Origin: Enterobacter sp. RHBSTW-00994
GTDB taxonomy: Bacteria > Pseudomonadota > Gammaproteobacteria > Enterobacterales > Enterobacteriaceae
DNA length: 64,000 nucleotides
Assembly (NCBI RefSeq): GCF_013782625.1
Contig: NZ_CP056199.1
Coordinates: forward strand, 3,304,588 to 3,368,587
Reading direction: 5' to 3'
Both the position numbers and the translations under genes were made by a program. The notes under the pieces were generated by a model. The model ran no database searches. It was given only the letters and a program-made list of their open reading frames with translations, and was not told the DNA's origin. Positions 1-9,002 of the stretch are shown one piece after another; position 1 is the first letter of the stretch; every line of letters begins with the position of its first letter.

Positions 1-367
1 GCACCACCGGAATGAAGATGGCAACGACGCCCGTGGAACTCATAAATGCGCCGAGGCCAGCCACGGTCACCATCAGGTAGACCAGCATTTTGGTTTCGCT
101 ATTACCCGCAACTTTAACCAGCCAGGCCCCCATAATCGTTGCCACACCAGTGCGCACCAGGCCGTCGCCGATAATAAACAGGGCGGCAATCAGAATGACG
201 TTGGGATCGCTAAAACCAGAAAACGCCTCAGAAAGTGAGAGTGTGCCGCTCAGAACAAACGCGACAATAACAAACAAGGCAACGGCATCCATGCGTACCT
301 TGCCAGTAGCAAAGAGAATGATGGCGATTAACAGCAGGCTTAAGACCCAAATCAGTTCACCGTTCAC
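1..367 (-). CDS. yfbS: SLC13-type anion/dicarboxylate permease YfbS, 5-prime part only
   Basis: This is the N-terminal 122 residues or so of an inner-membrane transporter; the rest lies left of the window. Translation from a GTG at 367 reads [20 protein letters not shown], then hydrophobic segments and the stretch [20 protein letters not shown], which match the E. coli YfbS family (SLC13/DASS with TrkA-C domains) as I remember it. The GTG was chosen because it starts this match. It is followed on the same strand by nothing visible in the window. The substrate is not known to me. Confidence 0.85.
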   Translation of the reverse strand, partial: MNGELIWVLSLLLIAIILFATGKVRMDAVALFVIVAFVLSGTLSLSEAFSGFSDPNVILIAALFIIGDGLVRTGVATIMGAWLVKVAGNSETKMLVYLMVTVAGLGAFMSSTGVVAIFIPVV

Positions 368-404
368 AACATATCCTTGTCAGAGAGAGGAGAAAGGATT
401 CTGC

Positions 405-431
405 CATAAAAAGGCCCCATCAGTGTGGGGC
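405..431 (-). terminator. Terminator-like hairpin after hxpA
   Basis: Stem GCCCCA/TGGGGC (414-431) with a T-rich tract on the minus strand at 405-412. It lies between the hxpA stop and the yfbS start and would limit read-through from hxpA into yfbS. Confidence 0.6.
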
Positions 432-443
432 TATATCATAGGA

Positions 444-1103
444 TTATTTATTCAGCGAGACAGTGACACACCCATCTGCTGACTTAGAAACGGAAAGAAC
501 CGTCAATGTGTCGAGCACGAAATCCGCTTCATCCAGACGTGGGGAATCCGCAGGTACGTTCACAGCGATGACATGACTCCCGGCGTTTAACCCTGCCAGA
601 ACCCCTGCCGCCGCATCTTCAACTACGACACAGTCCGCGGGTGCAAGCCCCAGCAGTTCTGCTCCCAGTAAAAAGGCATCTGGCTCAGGTTTGCCCCGCG
701 TGACACGCTCCGCAGTGATAAACACTTCTGGCTTCGGTAAGCCCGCCGCTTTATGACGCGCGTGCGCGACAGGAACAGAACCGGAAGTGACGATCGCCCA
801 CGGGATCTGCGCTTCATTTAAATGCTCAAGGAGCTCAAGAGCACCCGGCAACGCCGTGATCCCATCAGTGTCCGTGGCTTCAATCTGCTCCAGGTATTTG
901 AACTCAGCCTGAATCTCTTCCTCGGTTTTTCCCGCTAAGAAATGCCGTAAAGACGTAATGGCCTGTTTGCCATGGATAAAATTCAGTACTTCCTGATGGT
1001 CGATGCCATGCCTGTCGGCCCAATGACACCACGAACGCTCAACAACCGGCAGCGAATCCACCAGCGTACCGTCCAGATCAAACAGAAAACCTTTACACTT
1101 CAC
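444..1103 (-). CDS. hxpA: HAD-superfamily sugar phosphatase HxpA (YfbT)
   Basis: A 219-residue cytosolic phosphatase of the beta-phosphoglucomutase-like HAD subfamily that removes phosphate from hexose and other sugar phosphates. All four HAD motifs are present: DLDGT (catalytic D9 and D11), TSGS near 106, the lysine in RGKPEPD near 138, and VVVEDA with D163. The GTG at 1103 is preferred over the GTG at 1109 because it leaves five bases after the GGAGG and aligns with the E. coli start MRCKGF. It lies 11 bases downstream of yfbU on the same strand. Confidence 0.9.
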   Translation of the reverse strand: MKCKGFLFDLDGTLVDSLPVVERSWCHWADRHGIDHQEVLNFIHGKQAITSLRHFLAGKTEEEIQAEFKYLEQIEATDTDGITALPGALELLEHLNEAQIPWAIVTSGSVPVAHARHKAAGLPKPEVFITAERVTRGKPEPDAFLLGAELLGLAPADCVVVEDAAAGVLAGLNAGSHVIAVNVPADSPRLDEADFVLDTLTVLSVSKSADGCVTVSLNK

Positions 1104-1114
1104 ACGCACCTCCC

Positions 1115-1673
<559 letters not shown>

Positions 1674-1701
1674 TTCTTTTATTCATCGTTTCGATGATCA
1701 A

Positions 1702-2157
1702 TCACAAATCATCGAGGAATGTTTTATCAAGTTGTTTAAATGCTCGCTTGAGGGTATCGGCTAATGCCTGGTAATCCGGCTTACCTTCTACCGGAGCCAA
1801 TGCCTGCCCTGCCTCCTCAAGTTTTCCACGCACTTCGTAAAACCAGTGTAAAATAGTAGGCGGTAGCGGCGTCACTGAACGTTTGCCTAACCACCATAGT
1901 CCCTGCATGGGCAAACTGAGCGCAAACAACGCGGTGGCCACAGTGGGACCAAGTTGGCCGCCTAACGCAATTTGCCAGCACAGCGTAAAGACGGCGACCG
2001 GTGGCATAAAGCGTATCGCATACCGCGTGGCGCGAATGACGCGGTTTTCAACAAACATAGGCGCAAGGCGCTTTTCCATGGGCCACGTCTTTGCGTAATG
2101 CTGGCCCCGACGAAACAGGCTAAAGAAGCTCACGGAGGGGATCTCAGGTGTCGACAT
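1702..2157 (-). CDS. yfbV: UPF0208 inner-membrane protein YfbV
   Basis: A 151-residue membrane protein of the YfbV family, implicated in E. coli in limiting spread of Ter macrodomain structure by MatP. Two hydrophobic segments lie at about 46-65 and 69-90 ([21 protein letters not shown] and [20 protein letters not shown]), with a charged cytoplasmic N terminus and a C-terminal helical tail. It is divergent from ackA across a 336-base gap, the usual E. coli arrangement. Confidence 0.9.
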   Translation of the reverse strand: MSTPEIPSVSFFSLFRRGQHYAKTWPMEKRLAPMFVENRVIRATRYAIRFMPPVAVFTLCWQIALGGQLGPTVATALFALSLPMQGLWWLGKRSVTPLPPTILHWFYEVRGKLEEAGQALAPVEGKPDYQALADTLKRAFKQLDKTFLDDL

Positions 2158-2493
2158 GGCTGTACCTCAACTTCACATATAAAAATTAAAATTTTCGTGC
2201 AAAACCACAACAAGCTATGACAACGTTCAAAATATTTTGTCATCGCTACCCAGTATCGGGTATTCTGTGCCAGCCTCATAGGCCTTAGACGAGAATCGTA
2301 AACTCGTCAAATTATCGCATATTATGCCATTGTCTGAAAATTGTTCAAAATGGCATAAAATCATATGGATTTCTTCCATCATGCCAGAATGTTCTTCTGA
2401 CATGATGTTAATCATAAATGTCTGAGTCATCTTGCGTTACGCTTCACGACTCACTGACGTTTTTTTAGCCACGTATCAATAATAGGTACTTCC
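2158..2493 (+). promoter_or_regulatory. ackA promoter and leader region
   Basis: This gene-free 336-base stretch between divergent yfbV and ackA is AT-rich and must hold both promoters. It contains a short direct repeat (ttgttcaaaatggcat near 2340 and gttcaaaatattttg near 2226). No full-length conserved reading frame is convincing here. I could not assign ArcA or FNR sites with confidence. Confidence 0.5.
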
Positions 2494-3696
2494 ATGTCGA
2501 GTAAGTTAGTACTGGTTCTGAACTGCGGTAGCTCCTCACTGAAATTCGCCATCATCGATGCGCTTAACGGTGACGAGTACCTCTCTGGTTTGGCCGAATG
2601 TTTCCATCTCCCAGAAGCACGTATCAAGTGGAAAATTGACGGCAGCAAACAAGAAGCGGCTTTAGGTGCAGGCGCCGCTCACAGTGAAGCGCTGAACTTT
2701 ATCGTTAACACTATTCTGGCACAAAAACCAGAACTGTCTGCTCAGCTGACTGCGATTGGTCACCGTATCGTCCATGGCGGCGAAAAATACACCAGTTCCG
2801 TGGTGATCGACGAATCTGTTATTCAGGGCATCAAAGATTCTGCCTCTTTCGCACCGCTGCATAACCCAGCACACCTGATCGGTATCGCTGAAGCGCTGAA
2901 ATCCTTCCCACAGCTGAAAGACAAAAACGTGGCCGTGTTCGATACCGCGTTCCATCAGACTATGCCGGAAGAATCCTACCTCTACGCCCTGCCGTACAGC
3001 CTGTACAAAGAGCATGGCGTACGTCGTTATGGCGCACACGGTACGAGCCACTTCTATGTGACTCAGGAAGCGGCAAAAGTACTGAACAAACCGGTTGAAG
3101 AACTGAACATCATTACTTGCCACCTGGGCAACGGTGGTTCTGTTTCTGCTATTCGTAACGGTAAATGTGTTGATACCTCCATGGGTCTGACCCCACTGGA
3201 AGGTCTGGTAATGGGTACGCGCTCTGGTGATATCGACCCGGCGATTATCTTCCACCTGCACGACACCCTGGGCATGAGCGTTGATCAAATCAACAAAATG
3301 CTGACCAAAGAGTCTGGCCTTCTGGGTCTGACCGAAGTCACCAGCGACTGCCGTTATGTTGAAGACAACTACACCGACAAAGCTGACGCTAAACGTGCAA
3401 TGGACGTTTACTGCCACCGTCTGGCGAAATACATCGGTTCTTACACTGCACTGATGGAAGGTCGTCTGGATGCAGTAATCTTTACTGGTGGTATCGGTGA
3501 GAACGCCGCAATGGTCCGTGAACTGTCCCTGGGTAAACTGGGTGTTCTGGGCTTCGAAGTGGATCACGAACGTAACCTGGCTGCCCGTTTCGGTAAGTCT
3601 GGCTTCATCAATAAAGAAGGCACTCGCCCGGCTCTGGTTATTCCAACCAACGAAGAGCTGGTCATCGCGCAAGACGCGAACCGCCTGACTGCCTGA
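2494..3696 (+). CDS. ackA: Acetate kinase
   Basis: A 400-residue cytosolic enzyme that interconverts acetyl phosphate plus ADP with acetate plus ATP; with Pta it forms the acetate overflow route. Seen: the N-terminal phosphate-binding motif [10 protein letters not shown] (residues 7-16), the family signature around [10 protein letters not shown], the adenine/phosphate motif [12 protein letters not shown] and the C-terminal [10 protein letters not shown]. Length and sequence closely follow E. coli AckA. It is 78 bases upstream of pta on the same strand, and codon use is that of a highly expressed gene. Confidence 0.99.
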   Translation: MSSKLVLVLNCGSSSLKFAIIDALNGDEYLSGLAECFHLPEARIKWKIDGSKQEAALGAGAAHSEALNFIVNTILAQKPELSAQLTAIGHRIVHGGEKYTSSVVIDESVIQGIKDSASFAPLHNPAHLIGIAEALKSFPQLKDKNVAVFDTAFHQTMPEESYLYALPYSLYKEHGVRRYGAHGTSHFYVTQEAAKVLNKPVEELNIITCHLGNGGSVSAIRNGKCVDTSMGLTPLEGLVMGTRSGDIDPAIIFHLHDTLGMSVDQINKMLTKESGLLGLTEVTSDCRYVEDNYTDKADAKRAMDVYCHRLAKYIGSYTALMEGRLDAVIFTGGIGENAAMVRELSLGKLGVLGFEVDHERNLAARFGKSGFINKEGTRPALVIPTNEELVIAQDANRLTA

Positions 3697-3701
3697 TTCC
3701 A

Positions 3702-3724
3702 CACCGCCAGCAATGCTGGCGGTG
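3702..3724 (+). terminator. ackA-pta intergenic hairpin
   Basis: A perfect 10-bp stem (3702-3711 with 3715-3724) with an AAT loop, followed by CTGTTTTG. It sits just after the ackA stop. The weak U-run suggests partial termination or mRNA-end protection rather than a full stop, since pta follows at once. Confidence 0.7.
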
Positions 3725-3774
3725 CTGTTTTGTATCCCGCCCAAATCTGGCGGTAACGAAAAAGAGGATAACCC

Positions 3775-5916
3775 GTGTCCCGTATTATTATGCTGATCCC
3801 TACCGGAACCAGCGTCGGTCTGACCAGCGTCAGCCTTGGCGTGATCCGTGCTATGGAACGCAAAGGCGTTCGTCTGAGCGTCTTTAAACCTATCGCCCAG
3901 CCTCGTGCCGGTGGCGATGCACCAGACCAGACTACCGCCATTGTACGTGCCAACTCCAATCTGCCAGCGGCTGAACCGTTGAAGATGAGCCACGTTGAGT
4001 CTCTGCTGTCCAGCAACCAGAAAGACGTGTTGATGGAAGAGATCATTGCCAACTATCACGCGAATACCCAGGACGCGGAAGTGGTGCTGGTTGAAGGTCT
4101 GGTTCCGACGCGCAAACACCAGTTTGCTCAGTCTCTGAACTTCGAAATCGCCAAAACACTGAATGCGGAAATCGTCTTCGTGATGTCCCAGGGTACTGAT
4201 ACTCCGGAACAACTGAAAGAACGTATCGAACTGACCCGCAGCAGCTTTGGTGGCGCGAAAAACAGCAACATCACTGGCGTTATCGTTAACAAACTGAACG
4301 CCCCTGTTGATGAACAAGGCCGTACTCGCCCTGATCTGTCTGAAATCTTCGATGACTCGTCTAAAGCGAAAGTGGTCAAAGTGGATCCGGCTAAACTGCA
4401 GGACTCCAGCCCACTGCCAGTACTGGGCGCTGTGCCATGGAGCTTCGACCTGATTGCTACCCGTGCAATCGACATGGCGCGTCACCTGAATGCGACCGTC
4501 GTTAACGAAGGCGACATCAACACCCGTCGCGTGAAGTCTGTTACCTTCTGTGCACGTAGCATTCCGCACATGCTGGAACACTTCCGCGCAGGCTCCCTGC
4601 TGGTGACCTCTGCTGACCGCCCTGACGTGCTGGTTGCAGCGTGCCTGGCCGCAATGAATGGCGTTGAAATTGGCGCGATCCTGCTGACCGGTGCATACGA
4701 GATGGACCCACGCGTGAGCAAGCTGTGTGAACGTGCATTCGCGACTGGCCTGCCGGTATTCATGGTGAACACCAACACCTGGCAGACCTCCCTGAGCCTG
4801 CAGAGCTTCAACCTGGAAGTTCCGGTTGATGACCATGAGCGTATCGAGAAAGTTCAGGAATACGTTGCAAGCTACATTAATGCTGACTGGGTTGAATCCC
4901 TGACTGCGACCTCCGAGCGTAGCCGTCGCCTGTCTCCGCCAGCCTTCCGTTATCAGCTGACTGAACTGGCGCGCAAAGCGGGCAAACGCGTTGTTCTGCC
5001 AGAAGGCGACGAACCACGTACCGTTAAAGCGGCAGCTATCTGTGCAGAGCGTGGCATCGCCACCTGTGTGCTGCTGGGTAATCCAGATGAAATCACCCGT
5101 GTTGCTGCATCTCAGGGCGTTGAACTGGGTGCGGGTATCGAGATCGTTGATCCAGAAGTCGTTCGCGAAAGCTATGTTGCGCGTCTGGTTGAGTTGCGTA
5201 AGAGCAAGGGCATGACCGAAGCCGTTGCCCGCGAACAGCTGGAAGACAATGTGGTACTGGGTACGCTGATGCTGGAACAGGACGAAGTTGATGGTCTGGT
5301 TTCTGGTGCTGTTCACACCACCGCAAACACCATTCGTCCACCGTTGCAGCTGATCAAAACTGCACCGGGTAGCTCTCTCGTTTCTTCCGTGTTCTTCATG
5401 CTGTTGCCTGAACAGGTTTACGTTTACGGCGACTGTGCGATTAACCCGGATCCAACAGCAGAGCAGCTGGCCGAAATCGCCATCCAGTCAGCAGATTCCG
5501 CGATTGCCTTCGGCATCGAACCGCGCGTGGCAATGCTCTCCTACTCTACCGGCACATCAGGTGCGGGTAGCGATGTAGAGAAAGTCCGCGAAGCGACGCG
5601 TCTGGCACAGGAAAAACGTCCTGACCTGATGATCGACGGTCCGTTGCAGTACGACGCCGCGGTTATGGCTGATGTAGCGAAATCTAAAGCGCCGAACTCT
5701 CCGGTTGCAGGTCGCGCTACCGTGTTCATCTTCCCGGATCTGAACACTGGTAACACCACCTATAAAGCCGTACAGCGTTCTGCTGACCTGATCTCCATCG
5801 GGCCAATGCTGCAAGGTATGCGCAAACCTGTGAACGACCTGTCTCGTGGCGCGCTGGTAGACGATATCGTCTACACCATCGCACTGACTGCGATCCAGTC
5901 CTCACAGCAGCAGTAA
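3775..5916 (+). CDS. pta: Phosphate acetyltransferase
   Basis: A 713-residue enzyme that converts acetyl-CoA plus phosphate to acetyl phosphate plus CoA. The N-terminal P-loop-like domain ([18 protein letters not shown]) and DRTGG regulatory domain precede the C-terminal catalytic PTA_PTB domain, which starts near [23 protein letters not shown] and contains the family motif around [16 protein letters not shown]. Translation begins at a GTG preceded by AAAGAGG. The length matches E. coli Pta. Its native terminator is interrupted by the insertion element that follows. Confidence 0.99.
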   Translation: MSRIIMLIPTGTSVGLTSVSLGVIRAMERKGVRLSVFKPIAQPRAGGDAPDQTTAIVRANSNLPAAEPLKMSHVESLLSSNQKDVLMEEIIANYHANTQDAEVVLVEGLVPTRKHQFAQSLNFEIAKTLNAEIVFVMSQGTDTPEQLKERIELTRSSFGGAKNSNITGVIVNKLNAPVDEQGRTRPDLSEIFDDSSKAKVVKVDPAKLQDSSPLPVLGAVPWSFDLIATRAIDMARHLNATVVNEGDINTRRVKSVTFCARSIPHMLEHFRAGSLLVTSADRPDVLVAACLAAMNGVEIGAILLTGAYEMDPRVSKLCERAFATGLPVFMVNTNTWQTSLSLQSFNLEVPVDDHERIEKVQEYVASYINADWVESLTATSERSRRLSPPAFRYQLTELARKAGKRVVLPEGDEPRTVKAAAICAERGIATCVLLGNPDEITRVAASQGVELGAGIEIVDPEVVRESYVARLVELRKSKGMTEAVAREQLEDNVVLGTLMLEQDEVDGLVSGAVHTTANTIRPPLQLIKTAPGSSLVSSVFFMLLPEQVYVYGDCAINPDPTAEQLAEIAIQSADSAIAFGIEPRVAMLSYSTGTSGAGSDVEKVREATRLAQEKRPDLMIDGPLQYDAAVMADVAKSKAPNSPVAGRATVFIFPDLNTGNTTYKAVQRSADLISIGPMLQGMRKPVNDLSRGALVDDIVYTIALTAIQSSQQQ

Positions 5917-5939
5917 TTTTTGACTGTACGAAAAAGGCG

Positions 5940-5949
5940 ACCTGATGGT
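5940..5949 (+). repeat. Target-site duplication, left copy
   Basis: ACCTGATGGT lies directly before the element end TAATGCC and recurs at 7204-7213. It is centred on the loop of the disrupted terminator. Confidence 0.85.
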
Positions 5950-6001
5950 TAATGCCGATCAGTTAAGGATCGATTGACCGATCCGGTGGCTGGTGTAAAA
6001 A

Positions 6002-6031
6002 GGGTTCCATATTCATTATGGAGCCCTTTTT
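6002..6031 (+). terminator. Terminator hairpin just inside the left end of the element
   Basis: Ten-bp stem GGGTTCCATA/TATGGAGCCC (one G-T pair) followed by TTTTT, ending three bases before the transposase ATG at 6034. It would stop read-through from pta and may also hide the transposase start. Confidence 0.8.
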
Positions 6032-6033
6032 AA

Positions 6034-7194
6034 ATGGAACTTTATCAGGCACCTGGCATTATCAACGCCACCACTCCAGAGCGTGCCCGTAGTCTCGCCG
6101 ACCTCATTCCCCCGGCGCTTATTCAGCAGGCACTCACGCTGACCGATACCGTCACTTTGCGTAAACGCAAACTCCCTCTCGGGTCGATGATTTGGCTTGT
6201 CGTAGGGATGTCCATTTTCTGCGACCGTCCAATGACAGAAATCGTAAATCTGATGGATATCACTGACCGTACTGGCCCCCCTTTTACCGCCCGGAGTGCT
6301 GTCATTCAGCGCCGTAAAACTCTGGGAGAGAACGCTGTGCGGGAGCTTTTTGATATCACCCGGCAGTACTGGAATCAACAGGCAGTGCATCCACAATGGC
6401 ACGGACTGAACCTCTTTGCTGTCGATGGCGTGGTCCGGCGTACCGCAGATACACCGGAAAACAGAGCCGCCTTCAGTAAACACACCAGTCAGTATGGCGA
6501 AGGGGGTTATCCTCAGGTACGTATGGTTTGTCTGATGGCGCTGAGCAGCCATCTGATCACAGCCTGTGCTTTCGACAGTGAAAATATCAGCGAAATGAGG
6601 CTGGCTGAGCAACTGACAGAGAAAGCGCCGGATAACAGTATTACCCTGTTCGATAAGGGATTTTACCCGATGGGCCTGCTCCATCACTGGCAGACATCAG
6701 GAGAAAACCGGCACTGGTTGTTGCCGTTGAAAAAGAATACACAATATCGGGTGGTTCGCCGTCTGGGCCGGGGAGATGAACTGGTGTGCCTGAAAACCAG
6801 CCCGCGAGCCCGGAAGCACTGGCCAGGGGGCCCGGAAGAAATAGTGGGAAGACTGCTGACCCGCAGGGTGGACGGAAAAGAGAGGCAGGAGCTGTGGGGG
6901 GGTCTGCTGGCGTATAAGCTGGTGCAATATCAGATGGTGCAGATGGTGTTCCATCTGAAGGGAGATGATTTGCCTAACCAGCTTAGCTTCAGTGGAGCGA
7001 TAAGCGAAATAATCCGGCTACTGATAACCCAGCCGTGGGCCTCACCGGGAAAAATGCCGGGCGAAATGAGAACGCTGTATGAACAAGCGAAATGGCTGAT
7101 ATTACCGGGGAGAAGGGAGCGAAGTTACCCGCGGGAACTCAGGGTAAAGACCAGAAAATATCCGGATAAAAAGGTTGCTGGTCACCTTAAGTGA
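6034..7194 (+). CDS. IS4-family transposase with the catalytic Glu segment deleted
   Basis: A 386-residue DDE transposase related to that of IS4 (about 442 residues). The first two acidic residues are visible in FAVDGV (D131) and LFDKGF (D207). Near residues 280-284 the sequence jumps from the equivalent of LLTRR to ELWGGLLAYK. That removes about 57 residues, including the Y-R-E-K signature (YREIKQ in IS4) that supplies the third catalytic residue. The frame is otherwise open. It is expected to be inactive unless helped in trans. No good ribosome-binding site precedes the ATG, which lies at the foot of a terminator hairpin. Confidence 0.88.
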   Translation: MELYQAPGIINATTPERARSLADLIPPALIQQALTLTDTVTLRKRKLPLGSMIWLVVGMSIFCDRPMTEIVNLMDITDRTGPPFTARSAVIQRRKTLGENAVRELFDITRQYWNQQAVHPQWHGLNLFAVDGVVRRTADTPENRAAFSKHTSQYGEGGYPQVRMVCLMALSSHLITACAFDSENISEMRLAEQLTEKAPDNSITLFDKGFYPMGLLHHWQTSGENRHWLLPLKKNTQYRVVRRLGRGDELVCLKTSPRARKHWPGGPEEIVGRLLTRRVDGKERQELWGGLLAYKLVQYQMVQMVFHLKGDDLPNQLSFSGAISEIIRLLITQPWASPGKMPGEMRTLYEQAKWLILPGRRERSYPRELRVKTRKYPDKKVAGHLK

Positions 7195-7199
7195 CCAGC
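7168..7199 (-). terminator. Terminator hairpin at the right end of the element
   Basis: Nine-bp stem GCTGGTCAC/GTGACCAGC (7177-7199), followed on the minus strand by AACC and TTTTT. It faces transcription arriving from the transketolase operon. Confidence 0.65.
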
Positions 7200-7203
7200 A
7201 TTA

Positions 7204-7213
7204 ACCTGATGGT
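7204..7213 (+). repeat. Target-site duplication, right copy
   Basis: Second copy of ACCTGATGGT, directly after the element end GCATTA and followed by CGCCTTTTTT of the old terminator. Confidence 0.85.
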
Positions 7214-7225
7214 CGCCTTTTTTAT

Positions 7226-8179
7226 TTACAGCAGCTCTCGCGCCGCCGAAACAATATCATGCGCCGTCAGGCCGTACTCCTTCTGCAGGAAATCCTGAGT
7301 CCCCACCTGGCCGTAACGCTCTTTAACACCCACTCGACGCATCGGTACAGGACAGGTTTCTACCAGCACTTCCGCAACGGCTGAACCCAGCCCATTATGA
7401 ATACTGTGGTTTTCACAGGTCACGATGCGCCCGGTTTTCTCGGCATAATTTTTCACCAGCATCCGGTCGATGGGTTTCAGGGTAAACATGTCGATCACTG
7501 CCGCACTGACCCCTTCCTGCTCCAGTTGACGTGCTGCTTCCAGCGCTTCCGCCACCATGATGCCATTGGCAATAAGGGTAATATCATTCCCTTCACGCAA
7601 AACGTTTCCTTTGCCGATGGTAAAGGTTGAGCCAGGGGCATAGACACTTGGCGCCTGTTTACGGATGGTGCGAACCCAATAGAAGCCTTCGAGGTCGATA
7701 AGCTGGCGCAGCACATCCTCAAACATCACCGCATCGGTCACTTCCAGCACCACCGAATTCGCCAGACCGCGCACAATGCCCATATCCTCAAAGGACATAT
7801 GCGTTCCGCCGTTGTGACAGGCCGTAACGCCAGCATCCGAGGCAATCACCTTCACGTTGTTGCGCTGGTAATCGAGCGACATAAATAGCTGGTCGAAACA
7901 ACGACGGCTGGCAAAGGCGGTAAAGGTGTGGACGAATGGCTTGCGCCCGGTGAGCGACAGCCCTGCCGCTGTGCCGATAACATTGGCCTCCATGATGCCG
8001 CAGTTAATCACATGCTGCGGGTAATCGCGCGCCACACCGTCCATCGCCATAGAGCTCATCAGATCCGCTTCGAGGGCAATAATCTCGCTCCCGGCTTCAA
8101 TCTGTTTCGCCACAAAGCCCGCGTAGACTTTACGCATCTCAACGGTATCTTTCTGTCCTGCAGGTGCGACCTTAATCAT
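7226..8179 (-). CDS. Transketolase, C-terminal (pyrimidine-binding) subunit
   Basis: The 317-residue second half of a split, thiamine-diphosphate-dependent transketolase. It carries the pyrimidine-binding domain, with the conserved glutamate in VNCGIMEANVIG (E64) that activates the cofactor, and the C-terminal domain from about residue 200. The ATG at 8179 overlaps the end of the N-terminal subunit gene by eight bases, implying translational coupling; the longer frame to 8230 is not needed. It is last in an operon with an ascorbate-type PTS. It resembles the Salmonella STM2340 product. The acceptor and donor sugars are unknown. Confidence 0.93.
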   Translation of the reverse strand: MIKVAPAGQKDTVEMRKVYAGFVAKQIEAGSEIIALEADLMSSMAMDGVARDYPQHVINCGIMEANVIGTAAGLSLTGRKPFVHTFTAFASRRCFDQLFMSLDYQRNNVKVIASDAGVTACHNGGTHMSFEDMGIVRGLANSVVLEVTDAVMFEDVLRQLIDLEGFYWVRTIRKQAPSVYAPGSTFTIGKGNVLREGNDITLIANGIMVAEALEAARQLEQEGVSAAVIDMFTLKPIDRMLVKNYAEKTGRIVTCENHSIHNGLGSAVAEVLVETCPVPMRRVGVKERYGQVGTQDFLQKEYGLTAHDIVSAARELL

Positions 8180-9002
8180 GTGAAGCCTCCAGTTGGCGAA
8201 TCGTCTCGTTAAGTGCGGCTTTACTCTCATCGGTCAGGCGCAAATGGTGCGAGTTGCTTAACTGCTCCAGATAAGGAACGCCCTGCCCTTTGATGCTATC
8301 GAGAATAACGATCAGTGGGCGGGCATCGGCTGCCGGAATCCGTGAAGTGACTTCCAGCAACATTGGGATATCGTCCCCTTTGACCGTCACCACCTCATAA
8401 CCAAAGGCACGGAATTTCCCTTCCAGGTCGAACGCGCAAATAATGTCGTCCAGCTCACCGTCAAGCTGCTGTTTATTCCAGTCCACAAATACCGTCAGAT
8501 TGTTTAAACGGTGATGAGCAATAAACTGGAACGCTTCCCAGCACTGGCCTTCGTTCAGCTCACCATCACCCACAATGCAAAATACCCGGTTGGGCCGCCC
8601 CGCCAGCTTATGCGACAGTGCCATTCCTCCTGCGATGGAGATCCCCTGCCCCAGAGAACCTGTGGTGGCATCCACGCCGCGGGTTTTCAGACGGTCCGGA
8701 TGGCTTGGCAGACGCGTTCCATTCTGGTTCAGCGTGCTCAGCTCTTCTACCGGGAAGTAGCCCTTAATGGCGAGAGTGCTGTACAGCGCCGGGCCGGCGT
8801 GGCCTTTCGACAACACAAAATAGTCGCGCTCTGGCCAGTCAGGATCGGCCGGGTCAATCTTCATCACTGCGCCGTAGAGTACAGCCAGAGTTTCGACCAC
8901 CGACATACTGCCACCGTAGTGACCAAAACCCAGTTGCGTCAGCGATTTCAGTGTCTCCAGGCGAATCTCACGCGCAAGATGGGTTATCTCATTCACATTC
9001 AT
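8172..9002 (-). CDS. Transketolase, N-terminal (diphosphate-binding) subunit
   Basis: A 276-residue protein containing the diphosphate-binding half of transketolase. Seen: the substrate-phosphate region SKGHAGPALY (K66, H68) and the thiamine-diphosphate and Mg motif GDGELNEG (145-152), closing at NNL near 168. It pairs with the downstream C-terminal subunit to make a full active site. Its start overlaps the stop of the PTS IIC gene by four bases (ATGA type). It resembles Salmonella STM2341; split transketolases of this kind also serve apiose catabolism (apulose-4-phosphate transketolase). Confidence 0.93.
   Translation of the reverse strand: MNVNEITHLAREIRLETLKSLTQLGFGHYGGSMSVVETLAVLYGAVMKIDPADPDWPERDYFVLSKGHAGPALYSTLAIKGYFPVEELSTLNQNGTRLPSHPDRLKTRGVDATTGSLGQGISIAGGMALSHKLAGRPNRVFCIVGDGELNEGQCWEAFQFIAHHRLNNLTVFVDWNKQQLDGELDDIICAFDLEGKFRAFGYEVVTVKGDDIPMLLEVTSRIPAADARPLIVILDSIKGQGVPYLEQLSNSHHLRLTDESKAALNETIRQLEASHD

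Larger units (their letters stand above)
5950..7203 (+). mobile_element. IS4-family insertion element, internally deleted
   Basis: The 1254-bp element is bounded by imperfect inverted ends: TAATGCCGATCAGTTAAGG on the left and, on the other strand, TAATGCTGGTCACTTAAGG on the right. A 10-bp target duplication flanks it. The single reading frame is a transposase resembling that of IS4. IS4 is about 1426 bp as I recall, so this copy is about 172 bp short, which fits an in-frame loss inside the transposase. The ends are similar to those of the second element at 48781-49802. Confidence 0.9.
5931..7223. terminator. pta/transketolase bidirectional terminator, split by an insertion
   Basis: Joining the bases on each side of the element and removing one target copy restores a hairpin: AAAAA, GGCGACC (5936-5942), loop TGAT, GGTCGCC (7211-7217), TTTTTT. 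This symmetric A/T-flanked hairpin would have ended pta on one strand and the transketolase operon on the other. The element entered at its loop. Confidence 0.85.

Noticed and set aside
2227..2430. A 67-codon minus-strand frame between yfbV and ackA
   Set aside because: No ribosome-binding site of note, no similarity; the region is better explained as promoter and leader DNA.
2662..5316. An 884-codon open frame on the minus strand across ackA and pta
   Set aside because: It is exactly antisense to two strongly conserved, highly expressed genes. Biased codon use in such genes removes stops on the opposite strand. The translation has no recognisable domain and crosses an intergenic region.
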